Assembly: GCF_900103345.1 (NCBI RefSeq)
Contig: NZ_LT629702.1
Location: 4,464,001 to 4,528,000 of the forward strand
DNA length: 64,000 nucleotides
Direction: 5' to 3'
Source of the DNA: Pseudomonas azotoformans
Lineage (GTDB): Bacteria; Pseudomonadota; Gammaproteobacteria; Pseudomonadales; Pseudomonadaceae
The position numbers were made by a program, and so were the translations under genes. Position 1 is the stretch's first letter; each line of letters starts with the position of its first letter. Positions 19,073 to 28,120 of the stretch are shown here, one piece after another. The notes beneath the pieces were generated by a model, which saw nothing but the letters and a program-made list of their open reading frames with translations, was not told where the DNA came from and searched no databases.

Positions 19073-20982
19073 CAGGACAGCGCCTCCAGCTCTGCTTGCA
19101 GGGTTTCCAGCAATTCGAGGGCTTCCATCCAGGTTTCCTCCAATTGCCCTTCGCGCACCTTGAGCCTGGCCTGTTCAGCCAGCAGGTCGCGCAATTCATC
19201 CTTGCGGGCCGCCTCGTAGACGGCGCTGTCGCCCAGGCTGGCTTCGATCTTGGCCAGGCGCTCGTGCACCTTGCCCAGCTCGGTTTCCAACTTATCGGCT
19301 TCACGCTTGTGCGGCGCCAACTGCTGACGCAGTGCGGCGGCGGCCTGGCGCTGGGCTTTCTTGTCGGTCTTGTCCGGGTTGACCGGGGTGTTGCTGACCG
19401 GCGCGTTGCGCAGGCGGTAATCCGTCAGCCAGCGTGCGTAGTCATCCAGGTCGCCGTCGAACTCTTCGACTTTACCGTCAGCCACCAGCAGGAAGTTATC
19501 CGTGGTGCTCTTGAGCAAATGGCGATCGTGAGACACCACCAATACCGCACCACTGAATTCCTGCAGGGCCATGGTCAGCGCCAGGCGCATTTCCAGGTCG
19601 AGGTGGTTGGTCGGTTCGTCGAGCAGCAGCAGGTTTGGGCGGTCCCAGGCGATCAACGCCAGGGCCAGGCGGGCTTTTTCGCCGCCAGAGAAGTTCAGCA
19701 CCGGCTCGTCGATACGCGCGCCACGGAAGTCGAAACCACCGAGGAAGTCGCGCAGGGTCTGCTCGCGCTCGGTCGGTGCCAGGCGCTGCAGGTGCAGCAA
19801 CGGGCTGGCCTTGGAGTCCAGCGAGTCCAACTGATGCTGGGCGAAGTAACCCACCACCGTGTTCTCGCCACGGGTCAGGCGGCCTGCCAGGGGCGACAGC
19901 TCGCCCGACAGGTTCTTGATCAGCGTCGACTTGCCCGCGCCGTTGGGGCCGAGCAAACCGATACGCGCACCCGGCGTAAGCTGCAGCTTCACTTTTTCCA
20001 GGATGGTCTTGTCGCCATAGCCCAGGCGCGCATCGGAAAGATCCAGCAACGGGCTGGAGATCTTCACCGACTCACGGAAGACGAAGTCGAAAGGTGAGTC
20101 GACATGGGCCGCCGACAGCTCTTCCATGCGCTCAAGGGCCTTGATCCGGCTCTGGGCCTGGCGGGCCTTGGTAGCCTGGGCCTTGAAGCGGGCGATGTAG
20201 CTTTCCATGTGCGCACGTTGCGCCTGCTGCTTCTCGTAGGCCTGTTGCTGCTGGGCCAGGCGTTCGGCGCGGGCGCGTTCGAACGCGGTGTAGCCGCCAC
20301 GGTAGAGGGTGATTTTCTTCTGTTCGACGTGGGCGATGTTGTCGACCACGGCGTCGAGGAAATCCCGGTCGTGGGAAATCAGCAGCAAAGTACCCTGATA
20401 GTTCTTGAGGAACTCTTCCAGCCACAGGATCGCATCAAGGTCCAAGTGGTTGGTCGGTTCGTCGAGCAGCAACAGGTCAGACGGGCACATCAACGCCTGC
20501 GCCAGGTTCAGGCGCATGCGCCAGCCGCCGGAGAAGTCGGCGACCGGGCGGTCCATCTGTTCGTTGGTAAAGCCCAGGCCGGCGAGCATTTTGCGCGCGC
20601 GGGCGTCAGCCGTGTAGCCGTCGGCGCTGTCGAGTTCCGAGTGCAGGCGCGCCTGTGCGGCGCCGTCCTGGGCTTTCTCGGCCTCGGCCAGGTCGTGTTG
20701 CACCTGACGCAGGCGCAGGTCGCCGTCGAGCACGTAGTCGATCGCGATGCGGTCCAGGGTGTCGATCTCCTGGCGCATATGGGCGATGCGCCAGTCGGCC
20801 GGCAGCAAGCAGTCCCCGGAATCCGGGGTCAGCTCACCCAGCAACAGGGCGAACAACGTGGATTTGCCGGCGCCGTTGGCACCGATCAGGCCGGCTTTGT
20901 GACCGGCGTGCAGGGTCAGCTCGGCGTCTTCGAGAAGACGTTGCGGGCCACGCTGTAATGTTAGGCTTTGAAGTCGGATCAT
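19072..20982 (-). CDS. yheS: ABC-F family ATPase (YheS-like)
   Basis: A 636-residue soluble protein with two ABC ATPase domains and no membrane helices. Domain 1 has Walker A GANGAGKST, signature FSGGWRMRLNLAQAL and LLLLDEPTNHLDLD; domain 2 has GPNGAGKST, FSGGEKARLALAL and LLLLDEPTNHLDLE. Between them is the ABC-F linker rich in Gln/Arg (AQQQQAYEKQQAQRAHMES). The C-terminal coiled-coil runs over about the last 90 residues. ABC-F proteins act on the ribosome; YheS is a translation factor for stalled elongation. An in-frame extension to 21228 is basic and low complexity and is rejected. Confidence 0.93.
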   Translation of the reverse strand: MIRLQSLTLQRGPQRLLEDAELTLHAGHKAGLIGANGAGKSTLFALLLGELTPDSGDCLLPADWRIAHMRQEIDTLDRIAIDYVLDGDLRLRQVQHDLAEAEKAQDGAAQARLHSELDSADGYTADARARKMLAGLGFTNEQMDRPVADFSGGWRMRLNLAQALMCPSDLLLLDEPTNHLDLDAILWLEEFLKNYQGTLLLISHDRDFLDAVVDNIAHVEQKKITLYRGGYTAFERARAERLAQQQQAYEKQQAQRAHMESYIARFKAQATKARQAQSRIKALERMEELSAAHVDSPFDFVFRESVKISSPLLDLSDARLGYGDKTILEKVKLQLTPGARIGLLGPNGAGKSTLIKNLSGELSPLAGRLTRGENTVVGYFAQHQLDSLDSKASPLLHLQRLAPTEREQTLRDFLGGFDFRGARIDEPVLNFSGGEKARLALALIAWDRPNLLLLDEPTNHLDLEMRLALTMALQEFSGAVLVVSHDRHLLKSTTDNFLLVADGKVEEFDGDLDDYARWLTDYRLRNAPVSNTPVNPDKTDKKAQRQAAAALRQQLAPHKREADKLETELGKVHERLAKIEASLGDSAVYEAARKDELRDLLAEQARLKVREGQLEETWMEALELLETLQAELEALS

Positions 20983-21032
20983 AATGGCGGCGGAGTCTAC
21001 CAGCTTCGTTGGCCGCTGGCTTGGGTGTGAAT

Positions 21033-21500
21033 ATGTGCGCTGACCTGTGGAGCTTTGCCCTTTCGACTTACGCCCGCTCAGGGTGCGAGTCCGCTTGCCT
21101 GCGTTTGCAGGAGCAAGGTGCGGACGTGTGCCTGTTGCTATGTGGTGCGTGGCTGGAGCAGCGCGCGGTGACGGCGACCGCCGAGCGCATGCAGGCGCTG
21201 AAACAGATCGCCGGGCCTTGGCAGACACACGTAATCAAACCGTTACGACAAGTGCGCATGCAATGGCGCGCCATGGCGCAGCAGGATGAGGAGTTGGCGG
21301 GGTTACGCGAGCGGGTCAAGGCCCTGGAGCTAGACGCCGAACGGCAGTTGCTGGCACGCCTGGAAGCGTTGGCTCAAACGTGGCCGACTGGCGATGCGGG
21401 GGACCCGCGAGGGTGGCTGGAAGGACTGGCGGCTGAGGATGCCGCCAACCTTGACCACGACGCGCTGCAACAGCTGCGCGTCGTGGCCACCAGCACTTAG
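21033..21500 (+). CDS. TIGR02444 family protein
   Basis: A 155-residue protein starting MCADLWSFALSTYARSGCES at 21033. The LWSFAL..YA..GV-like N-terminus, the CLLLCGAWLEQRAVTAT segment and the later PLRQVRMQWRA fit the TIGR02444 (DUF2390) family of proteobacterial proteins of unknown function. It is alpha-helical and probably cytosolic. It starts 50 nt from the divergent yheS, and the stop overlaps the algP stop region by 4 nt. The start has only a weak ribosome site. Confidence 0.75.
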   Translation: MCADLWSFALSTYARSGCESACLRLQEQGADVCLLLCGAWLEQRAVTATAERMQALKQIAGPWQTHVIKPLRQVRMQWRAMAQQDEELAGLRERVKALELDAERQLLARLEALAQTWPTGDAGDPRGWLEGLAAEDAANLDHDALQQLRVVATST

Positions 21501-22633
21501 GAAGCGCTGGTTGGAGTGGTGCTTGGCGCTACCGGGGCAGATGTGCTGCTGGCCGGGGCAGTTGGAGCGGTGGATGCAGCCGGGGCGGCAGCAGGTGTTG
21601 CTGGCTTGGCGGCAGCAGGTTTCGCAACAGCTGGCTTGGCAGTTGGTTTCGCAGCTGCTGGTTTCGCAGCTGCTGGTTTAGCGGCTGGCTTGGCGGCTGG
21701 TTTCGCAGTTGCTGGTTTAGCGGCTGGCTTGGCGGCCGGTTTCGCAGCAGCAGGTTTAGCCGCTGGCTTGGCGGCTGGTTTCGCAGCAGCAGGTTTAGCA
21801 GCTGGCTTGGCGGCTGGTTTCGCAGCAGCGGTTTTAGCGGCTGGCTTGGCGGCTGGTTTCGCAGCAGCAGGTTTAGCAGCTGGCTTGGCGGCTGGTTTCG
21901 CAGCAGCGGTTTTAGCGGCTGGCTTGGCGGCTGGTTTCGCAGCAGCAGGTTTAGCAGCTGGCTTGGCGGCTGGTTTCGCAGCAGCGGTTTTAGCGGCTGG
22001 CTTGGCGGCTGGTTTCGCAGCAGCGGTTTTAGCGGCTGGCTTGACGGCTGGTTTCGCAGCAGCAGTTTTAGCAGCTGGTTTGGCGGCTGGTTTCGCAGCA
22101 GCAGTTTTAGCCGCTGGCTTGGCGGCTGGCTTGGCAGCAGCAGGTTTTGCTGCGGCCTTAGCGGGTGCCTTGGCAGCAACAGCTTTGCTCGCCGGCTTCT
22201 TCGCCGCGCTCGCTGCAACAGCTTTGGCTGGGGTACGAGCGCCCAACACCTTAGCCACGGCTTCCTTCACACGACCAACGCCCTGGGCCAGTTTCAGGCT
22301 TTCCTGAGCATCTTTTTTCAGTTGGGAAATGTAGGCGCGGGTTTCAGCCTGGCGATCCTTGAGGGCATCCAGCAGATCCTCAAGTTCTTTGACAGCGTCT
22401 TTGGCTTTGGCTTGTGCCTTGGCCTTGCCGGCAGTAGCGGCGTCTTGCAGTTTGGTGCGGGATTTGTGCAGCTTTTCTTGCGCTTTACCGCGTTGTTTTT
22501 CCAGCTTGGCGAGCAGTTTTTCTGCATCGGCCAACGCTTGGGAACAGGCGCTTTCCAGATGTTCGAGCAAGCTGCCCGAGAGTTGTTGGAGTAAATGCAA
22601 CGGGGTATTAACAGGCTTCTGTTTGGCCGACAT
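21497..22633 (-). CDS. algP: AlgP histone H1-like, alanine/lysine/proline-rich protein
   Basis: A 378-residue protein in two parts. The first 130 residues or so form a charged helical domain (LLQQLSGSLLEHLESACSQA, then KVLGARTP). The rest is a histone-H1-like tail of Ala, Lys and Pro: 12 copies of a 13-residue unit of the form KPAAKPAAKTAAA, then a less regular end rich in Ala/Pro/Thr/Ser. AlgP (AlgR3) in P. aeruginosa is a DNA-binding protein affecting algD and mucoidy. Repeat copy number varies between strains in that species. It is separated from algQ by an FKBP gene. Confidence 0.93.
   Translation of the reverse strand: MSAKQKPVNTPLHLLQQLSGSLLEHLESACSQALADAEKLLAKLEKQRGKAQEKLHKSRTKLQDAATAGKAKAQAKAKDAVKELEDLLDALKDRQAETRAYISQLKKDAQESLKLAQGVGRVKEAVAKVLGARTPAKAVAASAAKKPASKAVAAKAPAKAAAKPAAAKPAAKPAAKTAAAKPAAKPAAKTAAAKPAVKPAAKTAAAKPAAKPAAKTAAAKPAAKPAAKPAAAKPAAKPAAKTAAAKPAAKPAAKPAAAKPAAKPAAKTAAAKPAAKPAAKPAAAKPAAKPAAKPAAAKPAAKPAAKPATAKPAAKPAAKPAAAKPAAAKPTAKPAVAKPAAAKPATPAAAPAASTAPTAPASSTSAPVAPSTTPTSAS
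21660..22127 (-). repeat. 12 x 39-bp tandem repeat inside algP
   Basis: From 21660 to 22127 the sequence is 468 nt, exactly 12 units of 39 bp. Each unit (plus strand) runs GGTTTCGCAGCAGCAGGTTT... and differs at only a few positions. Since 39 is divisible by 3, gain or loss of units keeps the frame. The units encode the 13-residue KPAAKPAAK(T/P)AAA pattern. Confidence 0.93.
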
Positions 22634-22825
22634 GGTTTACCTCCTGGCTGACGTGGGTGCGGCTCATACTAGCCCTCTGCTCTTACCGCCGCTAGGGCAT
22701 GTTGACAGTATCGTTTGCCTGGCGTTGCACCGTGAGAAAATTCTTATCGATATAACGAAAATACGCGGCACTTTTTACGTCACCACACTGGCATAATCCG
22801 TCGCACTTTCGGCGGGAGGATGCCC

Positions 22826-23503
22826 ATGTCGCGTTACCTTTTTCTTGTGCTTGGCCTGGCGATTTCAGTGGCCAATGCGAGCGAACAATCGCCGGTAAAA
22901 AACCCTGGGCAGAACCAGCACGACCTCGCCTACAGCCTGGGCGCCAGCCTCGGTGAACGCTTGCGCCAGGAGGTTCCCGACCTGCAGATCCAGGCGCTGA
23001 TTGACGGCCTCAAGCAAGCCTATCAAGGCAAACCCCTGGCGCTGGACAACGCACGCATCGAACAGATTCTTGCCCAGCACGAAGCACAGAGCGCAGCTGA
23101 CGCGCAGGCACCTCAAAGCGAAAAAGCACTCGCGGCCGAACAACAATTCCTGAGCAAAGAAAAAGCCGCAAAAGGTGTGCGCGAATTGGCGGATGGCGTC
23201 CTGCTCACCGAACTCACCCCAGGCACTGGCGACAAGCCGAAGGCCAGCGACCAGGTTCAAGTGAAGTACGTGGGACGGCTACCCGATGGGACTGTGTTCG
23301 ACCAGAGCGCGCAACCTCAATGGTTTCGCCTGGACAGTGTGATCAGCGGTTGGAGCAGCGCGCTGCAACAGATGCCGGTGGGCGCCAAATGGCGCCTGGT
23401 GATTCCATCAGCCCAAGCCTATGGCGCCGACGGTGCCGGCGAATTGATTCCGCCCTATACCCCCCTGGTGTTCGAGATCGAATTGCTCGGTACCCGACAC
23501 TGA
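22826..23503 (+). CDS. FKBP-type peptidyl-prolyl isomerase (periplasmic)
   Basis: A 225-residue protein from the ATG at 22826 (GGGAGG six nt upstream) with signal peptide MSRYLFLVLGLAISVANA. The N-terminal dimerisation domain (YSLGASLGERLRQEVPDLQ) precedes a linker helix and the C-terminal FKBP domain: DQVQVKYVGRLPDGTVFDQS, VISGWSSALQQMPVGAKW and LIPPYTPLVFEIELLG, with the usual active-site aromatic residues. It resembles FkpA/FklB/Mip proteins, which help outer-envelope proteins fold. It is a single plus-strand gene between algP and algQ with its own terminator. Confidence 0.92.
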   Translation: MSRYLFLVLGLAISVANASEQSPVKNPGQNQHDLAYSLGASLGERLRQEVPDLQIQALIDGLKQAYQGKPLALDNARIEQILAQHEAQSAADAQAPQSEKALAAEQQFLSKEKAAKGVRELADGVLLTELTPGTGDKPKASDQVQVKYVGRLPDGTVFDQSAQPQWFRLDSVISGWSSALQQMPVGAKWRLVIPSAQAYGADGAGELIPPYTPLVFEIELLGTRH

Positions 23504-23509
23504 GGCAAT

Positions 23510-23540
23510 AAAAAACGGTGCGCCATGCGCACCGTTTTTT
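23510..23540. terminator. Bidirectional terminator between FKBP gene and algQ
   Basis: Stem ACGGTGCGC (23515-23523) and GCGCACCGT (23527-23535), loop CAT. A-tract before and T-tract after make it usable on both strands. Confidence 0.85.
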
Positions 23541-23556
23541 GTATCGCTGTCGAGGG

Positions 23557-24015
23557 TCAAGCCTGCGTAGCAGACTCTTCCTTGTGAGCGTTGTGCAGCA
23601 CTTCGATCAAGCAGTCTTCCAGCTCGAATCGTTCGTGAAGCAACGCGCCCAATTCTTTGAATTTATCCGCTACGCAGTTACCGGCATCACACAGGTCGGT
23701 GAACTCCAGCAGCTTCTCGGTGATGACATCGATACGCGGGTAGATGGTCTCAGCCAAATCCAGGCCACGCTGATCGTCGAAGGCCTCCGCCTCCTTAGTC
23801 AGTTGTTCGTAGACACCGAAATGGCCGGCTGACACGTAGTCCACCAACACACCACAAAAGTCCTGCAACGGTTCACGGTTCTCGGCCAGTGCTTCAGGCT
23901 TGGCGCCAAGAGCATCAAAGGCCCGAACCAGTTCGTGACGTGCCTTCAACCAGCTATCGATCAGCTTGTGCACCCCACCCCAGCGTTCCTGAGCATTCTG
24001 ACAACTTTCCAGCAT
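23557..24015 (-). CDS. algQ: Anti-sigma-70 factor Rsd/AlgQ
   Basis: A 152-residue all-helical protein of the Rsd/AlgQ family. It begins [20 protein letters not shown] and includes a conserved [32 protein letters not shown] and [17 protein letters not shown]. Rsd binds the primary sigma factor RpoD and lets other sigma factors compete for RNA polymerase; in P. aeruginosa AlgQ (AlgR2) influences alginate and virulence genes. It is last in the minus-strand hemC-hemD-hemX-hemY-dsbB-algQ series, separated from dsbB by 210 nt, so it probably has its own promoter. Confidence 0.95.
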   Translation of the reverse strand: MLESCQNAQERWGGVHKLIDSWLKARHELVRAFDALGAKPEALAENREPLQDFCGVLVDYVSAGHFGVYEQLTKEAEAFDDQRGLDLAETIYPRIDVITEKLLEFTDLCDAGNCVADKFKELGALLHERFELEDCLIEVLHNAHKEESATQA

Positions 24016-24225
24016 GATGATCTCTCTTCCCTAATAGGGGCGCTGCCGCCTGGTGCCCGCGCAACACTTCAAGGATAAAGCAGCAGCCGGACAAGGCCAC
24101 CTCTGACAAATGTTTTCAATAACACGTGCGGGCCAGATTATGCCCGCATGACTATGGCTTCAAGGTACGCAGGAGAGAAAGTTCATACAAGTGTTTAATC
24201 CCGTCCTACAAACTGCGACCCGATA

Positions 24226-24747
24226 TCAGCGCCTCGCCAGGCGCAAACGTTGGCTCAAAAACAGCTGTGAAAATTGCATGGCGCCCAGTATCAACATCCC
24301 AATGAAGAACAGCAGGCTCCACTCCGGCAGGCTCAAGTCAAACAGCGTCCAGTTGATCTCAACGCAGTCGACGGTGCCTTTGACAGTCAATTGCAGAGCC
24401 TGCCAAAACGACAGGTTTTCGATCATGTAATGCAGGCTGGGCCAGCAATCAGCCGACTGTCCCGGTGCGGCGTTTTGCAGCAGTACCTGGCGTACGGCGG
24501 TTATGGCACCCAGCAGTGCGAAGCCCATGCTCGCCAGCCCATACAGGTAGATAACCGAGCGCTTGGGGTTATGGAGGGCGGCGACCAGATTGACCAATGT
24601 AAAACCGGCCAGGAAACCCCGTTGCATCTGGCACAGGAAGCAAGGACGCAACGAGACCCCGAACTCGAGGTAAAACGAGGCACCCAATGTCAGCGCACCC
24701 GCCAGGAACGCAAGGAAATACAGGGAGCGTGAAGGGGCCAAAGACAT
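24226..24747 (-). CDS. dsbB: Disulfide bond formation protein B (DsbB/DsbH)
   Basis: A 173-residue inner-membrane protein with four helices. It carries both cysteine pairs needed to reoxidise DsbA and pass electrons to quinone: the first periplasmic loop CFLCQMQRG (about residues 36-39) and the second loop with cysteines in SADCWPSL (about 100) and TVDCVEIN (about 127). In Pseudomonas this copy beside hemY is often called DsbH. It follows hemY after 236 nt without other genes, and precedes algQ. Confidence 0.94.
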   Translation of the reverse strand: MSLAPSRSLYFLAFLAGALTLGASFYLEFGVSLRPCFLCQMQRGFLAGFTLVNLVAALHNPKRSVIYLYGLASMGFALLGAITAVRQVLLQNAAPGQSADCWPSLHYMIENLSFWQALQLTVKGTVDCVEINWTLFDLSLPEWSLLFFIGMLILGAMQFSQLFLSQRLRLARR

Positions 24748-24983
24748 GCTTTATCCGCATCGCGAAAGATAGGTCGCTACGGTAGAGGAAAGGCCTGACC
24801 GCTTTCAATACATGCAGGAGCAGACGATTCCGCGAGAGGGTAAGGATATCCCGCCAGAAGATGGAAGACTTTGGACAACAGAGCGTCGGACTTTGCCCAC
24901 AATCGCGCTGATAACCGCTTTCTGAGGTCCTGAGGGATTGGCTGCCAGAACTATCCGAGCCAACCCTCGCCTGTCTTCCTACC

Positions 24984-26225
24984 TCAAACCCGCGCCGGGA
25001 CGGGTAGCGGTGAAGCCAGCAAACGGTTATCCAGCAACCCCAGCCCTTCCTGGAACAATTGGTTACTGCGCTCGGTATCACCCAGTTGTGCCAACAAGCG
25101 GGCCAGCTCGGCGCAGGCCTCAGGGTTGCGCTGCACCTGCAGGCTGCTTTCCAGATAATCCCGCGCCTTGCCCCACAAACTGTTTTGCAGGCACAGACGG
25201 CCCAACGTCAGCAGCAGGCTGGCATCGCCAGGATGATCCTTCAGCCAACCTTCGGCAAACTTCAGCTGCCGAGCCGGATCGCTGCCACGCAACAGACCGT
25301 ACAGCCGGATCAGGTGGCTGTCGTAACCACGCTTGATCGCGGCACGCAATGCTTCCTCAGCCTTGGCGTCGGCGCCCAGTTGGCGCAATTGCTCGGCGTA
25401 AGCCAGGACCAATTGCGGCTCCTGACGCTGTGCGGACGTCAATTGTTGCCAAGCCCGTTCAAGGGACTGCAAGCCGGCCTCGCCCTGTTCTTCGCGTTGG
25501 GCTGCGAGGCTGAGGTTCTCGCCCCACGCGCGACGCTCTAGCTCGGCCAGTTCACTGGCGGGCAGGACTTTATCCTTGCGCAATTCCGGCAACAGGCGGA
25601 TCACCGATGACCAGTCGCCCCGCTGCTGATGCAAGCGCTGCAATTGGCGCAGCACCTGTGCATTGTGGGGGTGGCGTTCGTGCATCGCCTGCAAGGTGGT
25701 GAGCGCACCCTCCGTATCACCACGGTCCAGTTGCAGCTGGGCGTGGCTCAAGGCAACCGCCAGCTCGGCCTGGGGCTGACGCTCCAGGGCACGCTCCAGC
25801 AAACCATCGGACTCTTCGTAGCGCCCCTGCTCATTCGCGGCACGGGCCGCGCCGAGGTAGTACAGCAGTGGCTGACGCTCAGCTTCGGCAGCGCGGTGCA
25901 GGTGGCGCTCGGCGCTGGCCCAGCGACCTTCGGCGAGGTCCATCTGGCCTTGCTCGATGGCAATTTGCACGCGGCGGCTGCGGTTGCGTCGCGACCACGG
26001 GTTGACCACACCACCGGAGGTAGTGACCAGGCTGAGCAGTACGCGGATCAGGTAGATCGCCAAACCGATGGCAAACACTGCCACCACGGTCGCCCACAGG
26101 CTCGACTCGTAATGCAGCACGTGCGGATAGGTGACCAGCACGTAGCCAGTGTGTTTCGAAATGCCCACCGCCAGCGCCAGCGCGATGGCAATCGCCAGCA
26201 CCAGGACCACATAGAAACGTTTCAT
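24984..26225 (-). CDS. hemY: HemY, TPR inner-membrane protein of heme synthesis locus
   Basis: A 413-residue protein with two N-terminal membrane helices (about residues 3-22 and 43-65, TYPHVLHYESSLWATVVAVF between) and a cytosolic TPR domain. The HemY_N region includes TTSGGVVNPWSRRNRSRR, followed by repeats such as DLAEGRWASAERHLHRAAEA and YLGAARAANEQGRYEESDG. HemY's exact role in tetrapyrrole synthesis is unknown; it is not the oxygen-dependent oxidase of the same name in Bacillus. The gene begins 5 nt after hemX ends. Confidence 0.93.
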   Translation of the reverse strand: MKRFYVVLVLAIAIALALAVGISKHTGYVLVTYPHVLHYESSLWATVVAVFAIGLAIYLIRVLLSLVTTSGGVVNPWSRRNRSRRVQIAIEQGQMDLAEGRWASAERHLHRAAEAERQPLLYYLGAARAANEQGRYEESDGLLERALERQPQAELAVALSHAQLQLDRGDTEGALTTLQAMHERHPHNAQVLRQLQRLHQQRGDWSSVIRLLPELRKDKVLPASELAELERRAWGENLSLAAQREEQGEAGLQSLERAWQQLTSAQRQEPQLVLAYAEQLRQLGADAKAEEALRAAIKRGYDSHLIRLYGLLRGSDPARQLKFAEGWLKDHPGDASLLLTLGRLCLQNSLWGKARDYLESSLQVQRNPEACAELARLLAQLGDTERSNQLFQEGLGLLDNRLLASPLPVPARV

Positions 26226-26230
26226 CGGCT

Positions 26231-27343
26231 CTACTCCTGCTTCGCCGGCGTCGCCGCCGCCTTGGCTTCGTCGGCTGACAGATGACGCCGCTCAAGGTAC
26301 GCCTGCACGGCCGCCAGGCTCGCAGCCAGGTCCGGCGTCACCACCGACACCGCCTTGGGCTCAAGCTCGGCGATACGTGCCAGCATCGCCTTGCTCTGCG
26401 GGTTGTCCTGGTTGAAGTTGTCCTGCAAGACGCTACGCGCTTCGCCCAGGGAGCGGCTGTAGACCGCCGACTCACCATTGAGCGCAGCCCATTGTGCTTG
26501 CTCCAGGGCCAGGCTCAGGGCCAGGCGCACCTGGTTCAAGCCTTGGCCGGCCAGCAGCGGACGAATGTTGTCGTCCGGGTTGAAGTCGATGCGGAAGTAG
26601 CGGGAAATCTGCTCCCACCACTGGCTCCAGCGGCTTTCGGTGTCCGAGGTGGGGCGCCCTTGGGAGGCCGGCTCGGTCAATTGGTACTCTGGAGCGATGG
26701 CCGCCAGTTGCACGACTTGATCGCGCAAGGCCGCCAATTGCAGGTACAGCCCGGTGCGGTCCGGCTGCTCGGTGCTGCGCAGCGCGGCAAGGCTCTTGGC
26801 CAATTGCTCGCGGGCAGCGTAGGAGCCGGGATCGCTTTGTTCGCGAAGAATCTCGTCGGCACCCTGCACCAGCGCCTGCGCACTGTTGATGTCCTGAAGG
26901 GCAGACAGACGCAGGCTCGCCAGGCGAATCAAGTGTTCGGCCTCAGCAAGACGCCAATCCTTGCGGCTGGCGCCCAGCACGGTTTCCAGGCGCTGGCTCA
27001 GGCGTTGCTGGTCGCCCTGCAACTGGGCCACCAGGCGACGGCGCTCCTCCAGCTCATCCGCACCCGGCAACTGCGCCAGGCGCGCCGCCAGTTGTTGCTG
27101 GCTTTGCTTGAGGGACTGGGACTGGTCATCGAGGGTCTGCACCTGGCCCAACTGCTGTTGGCTGCTGGCTTGCAGGGCGCGGACCTGCCAGATCCCCCAA
27201 CCGCCGGCGGCAACACCGGCGGCGCCGAGCAGCAGGGCGATGATTGCCAGGCCATTGCCACGGCGCAGCGCGGTGACCGGTGACTCAACCGGCGCATCAA
27301 GCGCGGGTTGGGTTTCATCTTTAGGCAAGGCTGTTTCGCTCAC
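26231..27343 (-). CDS. hemX: HemX, membrane-anchored coiled-coil protein
   Basis: A 370-residue protein with one membrane helix (about residues 32-52, LAIIALLLGAAGVAAGGWGIW) and a long coiled-coil (LQASSQQQLGQVQTLDDQSQ onward to about residue 150). The C-terminal part has TESRWSQWWEQISRYFRID and LLAGQGLNQVRLALSLALEQAQWA. It is usually annotated as a putative uroporphyrinogen-III C-methyltransferase, but there are no methyltransferase motifs, so I treat the name as locus-based. It is part of hemCDXY, 18 nt after hemD. Confidence 0.92.
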   Translation of the reverse strand: MSETALPKDETQPALDAPVESPVTALRRGNGLAIIALLLGAAGVAAGGWGIWQVRALQASSQQQLGQVQTLDDQSQSLKQSQQQLAARLAQLPGADELEERRRLVAQLQGDQQRLSQRLETVLGASRKDWRLAEAEHLIRLASLRLSALQDINSAQALVQGADEILREQSDPGSYAAREQLAKSLAALRSTEQPDRTGLYLQLAALRDQVVQLAAIAPEYQLTEPASQGRPTSDTESRWSQWWEQISRYFRIDFNPDDNIRPLLAGQGLNQVRLALSLALEQAQWAALNGESAVYSRSLGEARSVLQDNFNQDNPQSKAMLARIAELEPKAVSVVTPDLAASLAAVQAYLERRHLSADEAKAAATPAKQE

Positions 27344-27361
27344 GTATCCGTCCTTTGCGTT

Positions 27362-28120
27362 TCAGAGAGTGGGAACGGTATAGCTCCGTATCGCCACTAA
27401 CAAAGCCGCGGCACTCGCACCACGACAATCCACAACTTTTTCTGCACCGGCGGCCCGCGCCATCTCCTGGACTCGCGGGCTCGGCACGAACAACGGTAGC
27501 TGTGCCACTTGCGGCCAATCGGCTCCGGCCAGGGCTTGCAGGTGTAAAAAACCCTGCCCACTGCTGACCACCAGGCCGTTCAAGCGTTCCAACTGGATGC
27601 GTTGCATCAGTACCCCGGCGTCGTAGGCCGGCAGGAAACGGCGATACAACTCCAGGTAGTCGACACTAGCACCTTGCTCACGCAAACGCTCCGCCAGCAG
27701 CTCACGACCACCCTCGCCTCGCAGGATCAAGACCTGGGCATCAGGGCGTGCGATAGCCTCGCGCAACGCAGGCAATTGAAGCAAGGCCTCGCTGTCGTCG
27801 CCAGTGGGGGGATAGTGAAAGTTGAGGCCGTGATCAGCCAATACCTGCGCGGTGGCGGCGCCGACACTGAACCATGGCAACTGCGGCCATGGGCGATCCA
27901 GCTGCGCGACCGCAAGTCGCGCCGCCGGCTTGCTCACTACGATCACCGCGCAGTAGCGGCTCAGGTCATGGAAGACAGCCTGCTGTTCCGGAGTGACAGG
28001 CAGCGGCTCAATATCCAGCAACGGCAAGCTGCTGCTGAAAATCCCCGCTTCCGACAACGTGGCCGCCAGGGCCATCGACTCCTCGGCAGGCCGCGTCAGC
28101 AGCACACGCCATTCGGTCAC
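27362..28120 (-). CDS. hemD: Uroporphyrinogen-III synthase
   Basis: A 252-residue protein that closes and inverts ring D of hydroxymethylbilane to make uroporphyrinogen III. The family is poorly conserved; here [42 protein letters not shown] and [15 protein letters not shown] are the recognisable parts. The ATG overlaps the hemC stop by 4 nt (ATGA), so translation is probably coupled with hemC, whose product it uses directly. Confidence 0.95.
   Translation of the reverse strand: MTEWRVLLTRPAEESMALAATLSEAGIFSSSLPLLDIEPLPVTPEQQAVFHDLSRYCAVIVVSKPAARLAVAQLDRPWPQLPWFSVGAATAQVLADHGLNFHYPPTGDDSEALLQLPALREAIARPDAQVLILRGEGGRELLAERLREQGASVDYLELYRRFLPAYDAGVLMQRIQLERLNGLVVSSGQGFLHLQALAGADWPQVAQLPLFVPSPRVQEMARAAGAEKVVDCRGASAAALLVAIRSYTVPTL

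Noticed and set aside
21660..22127. CRISPR array or satellite DNA
   Set aside because: The 39-bp units are contiguous, in frame and coding; no spacers or cas genes.
21516..22307. 263-residue Ala/Gly/Leu repeat frame on the plus strand
   Set aside because: It is the complement of the algP 39-bp repeats and has no ribosome site.
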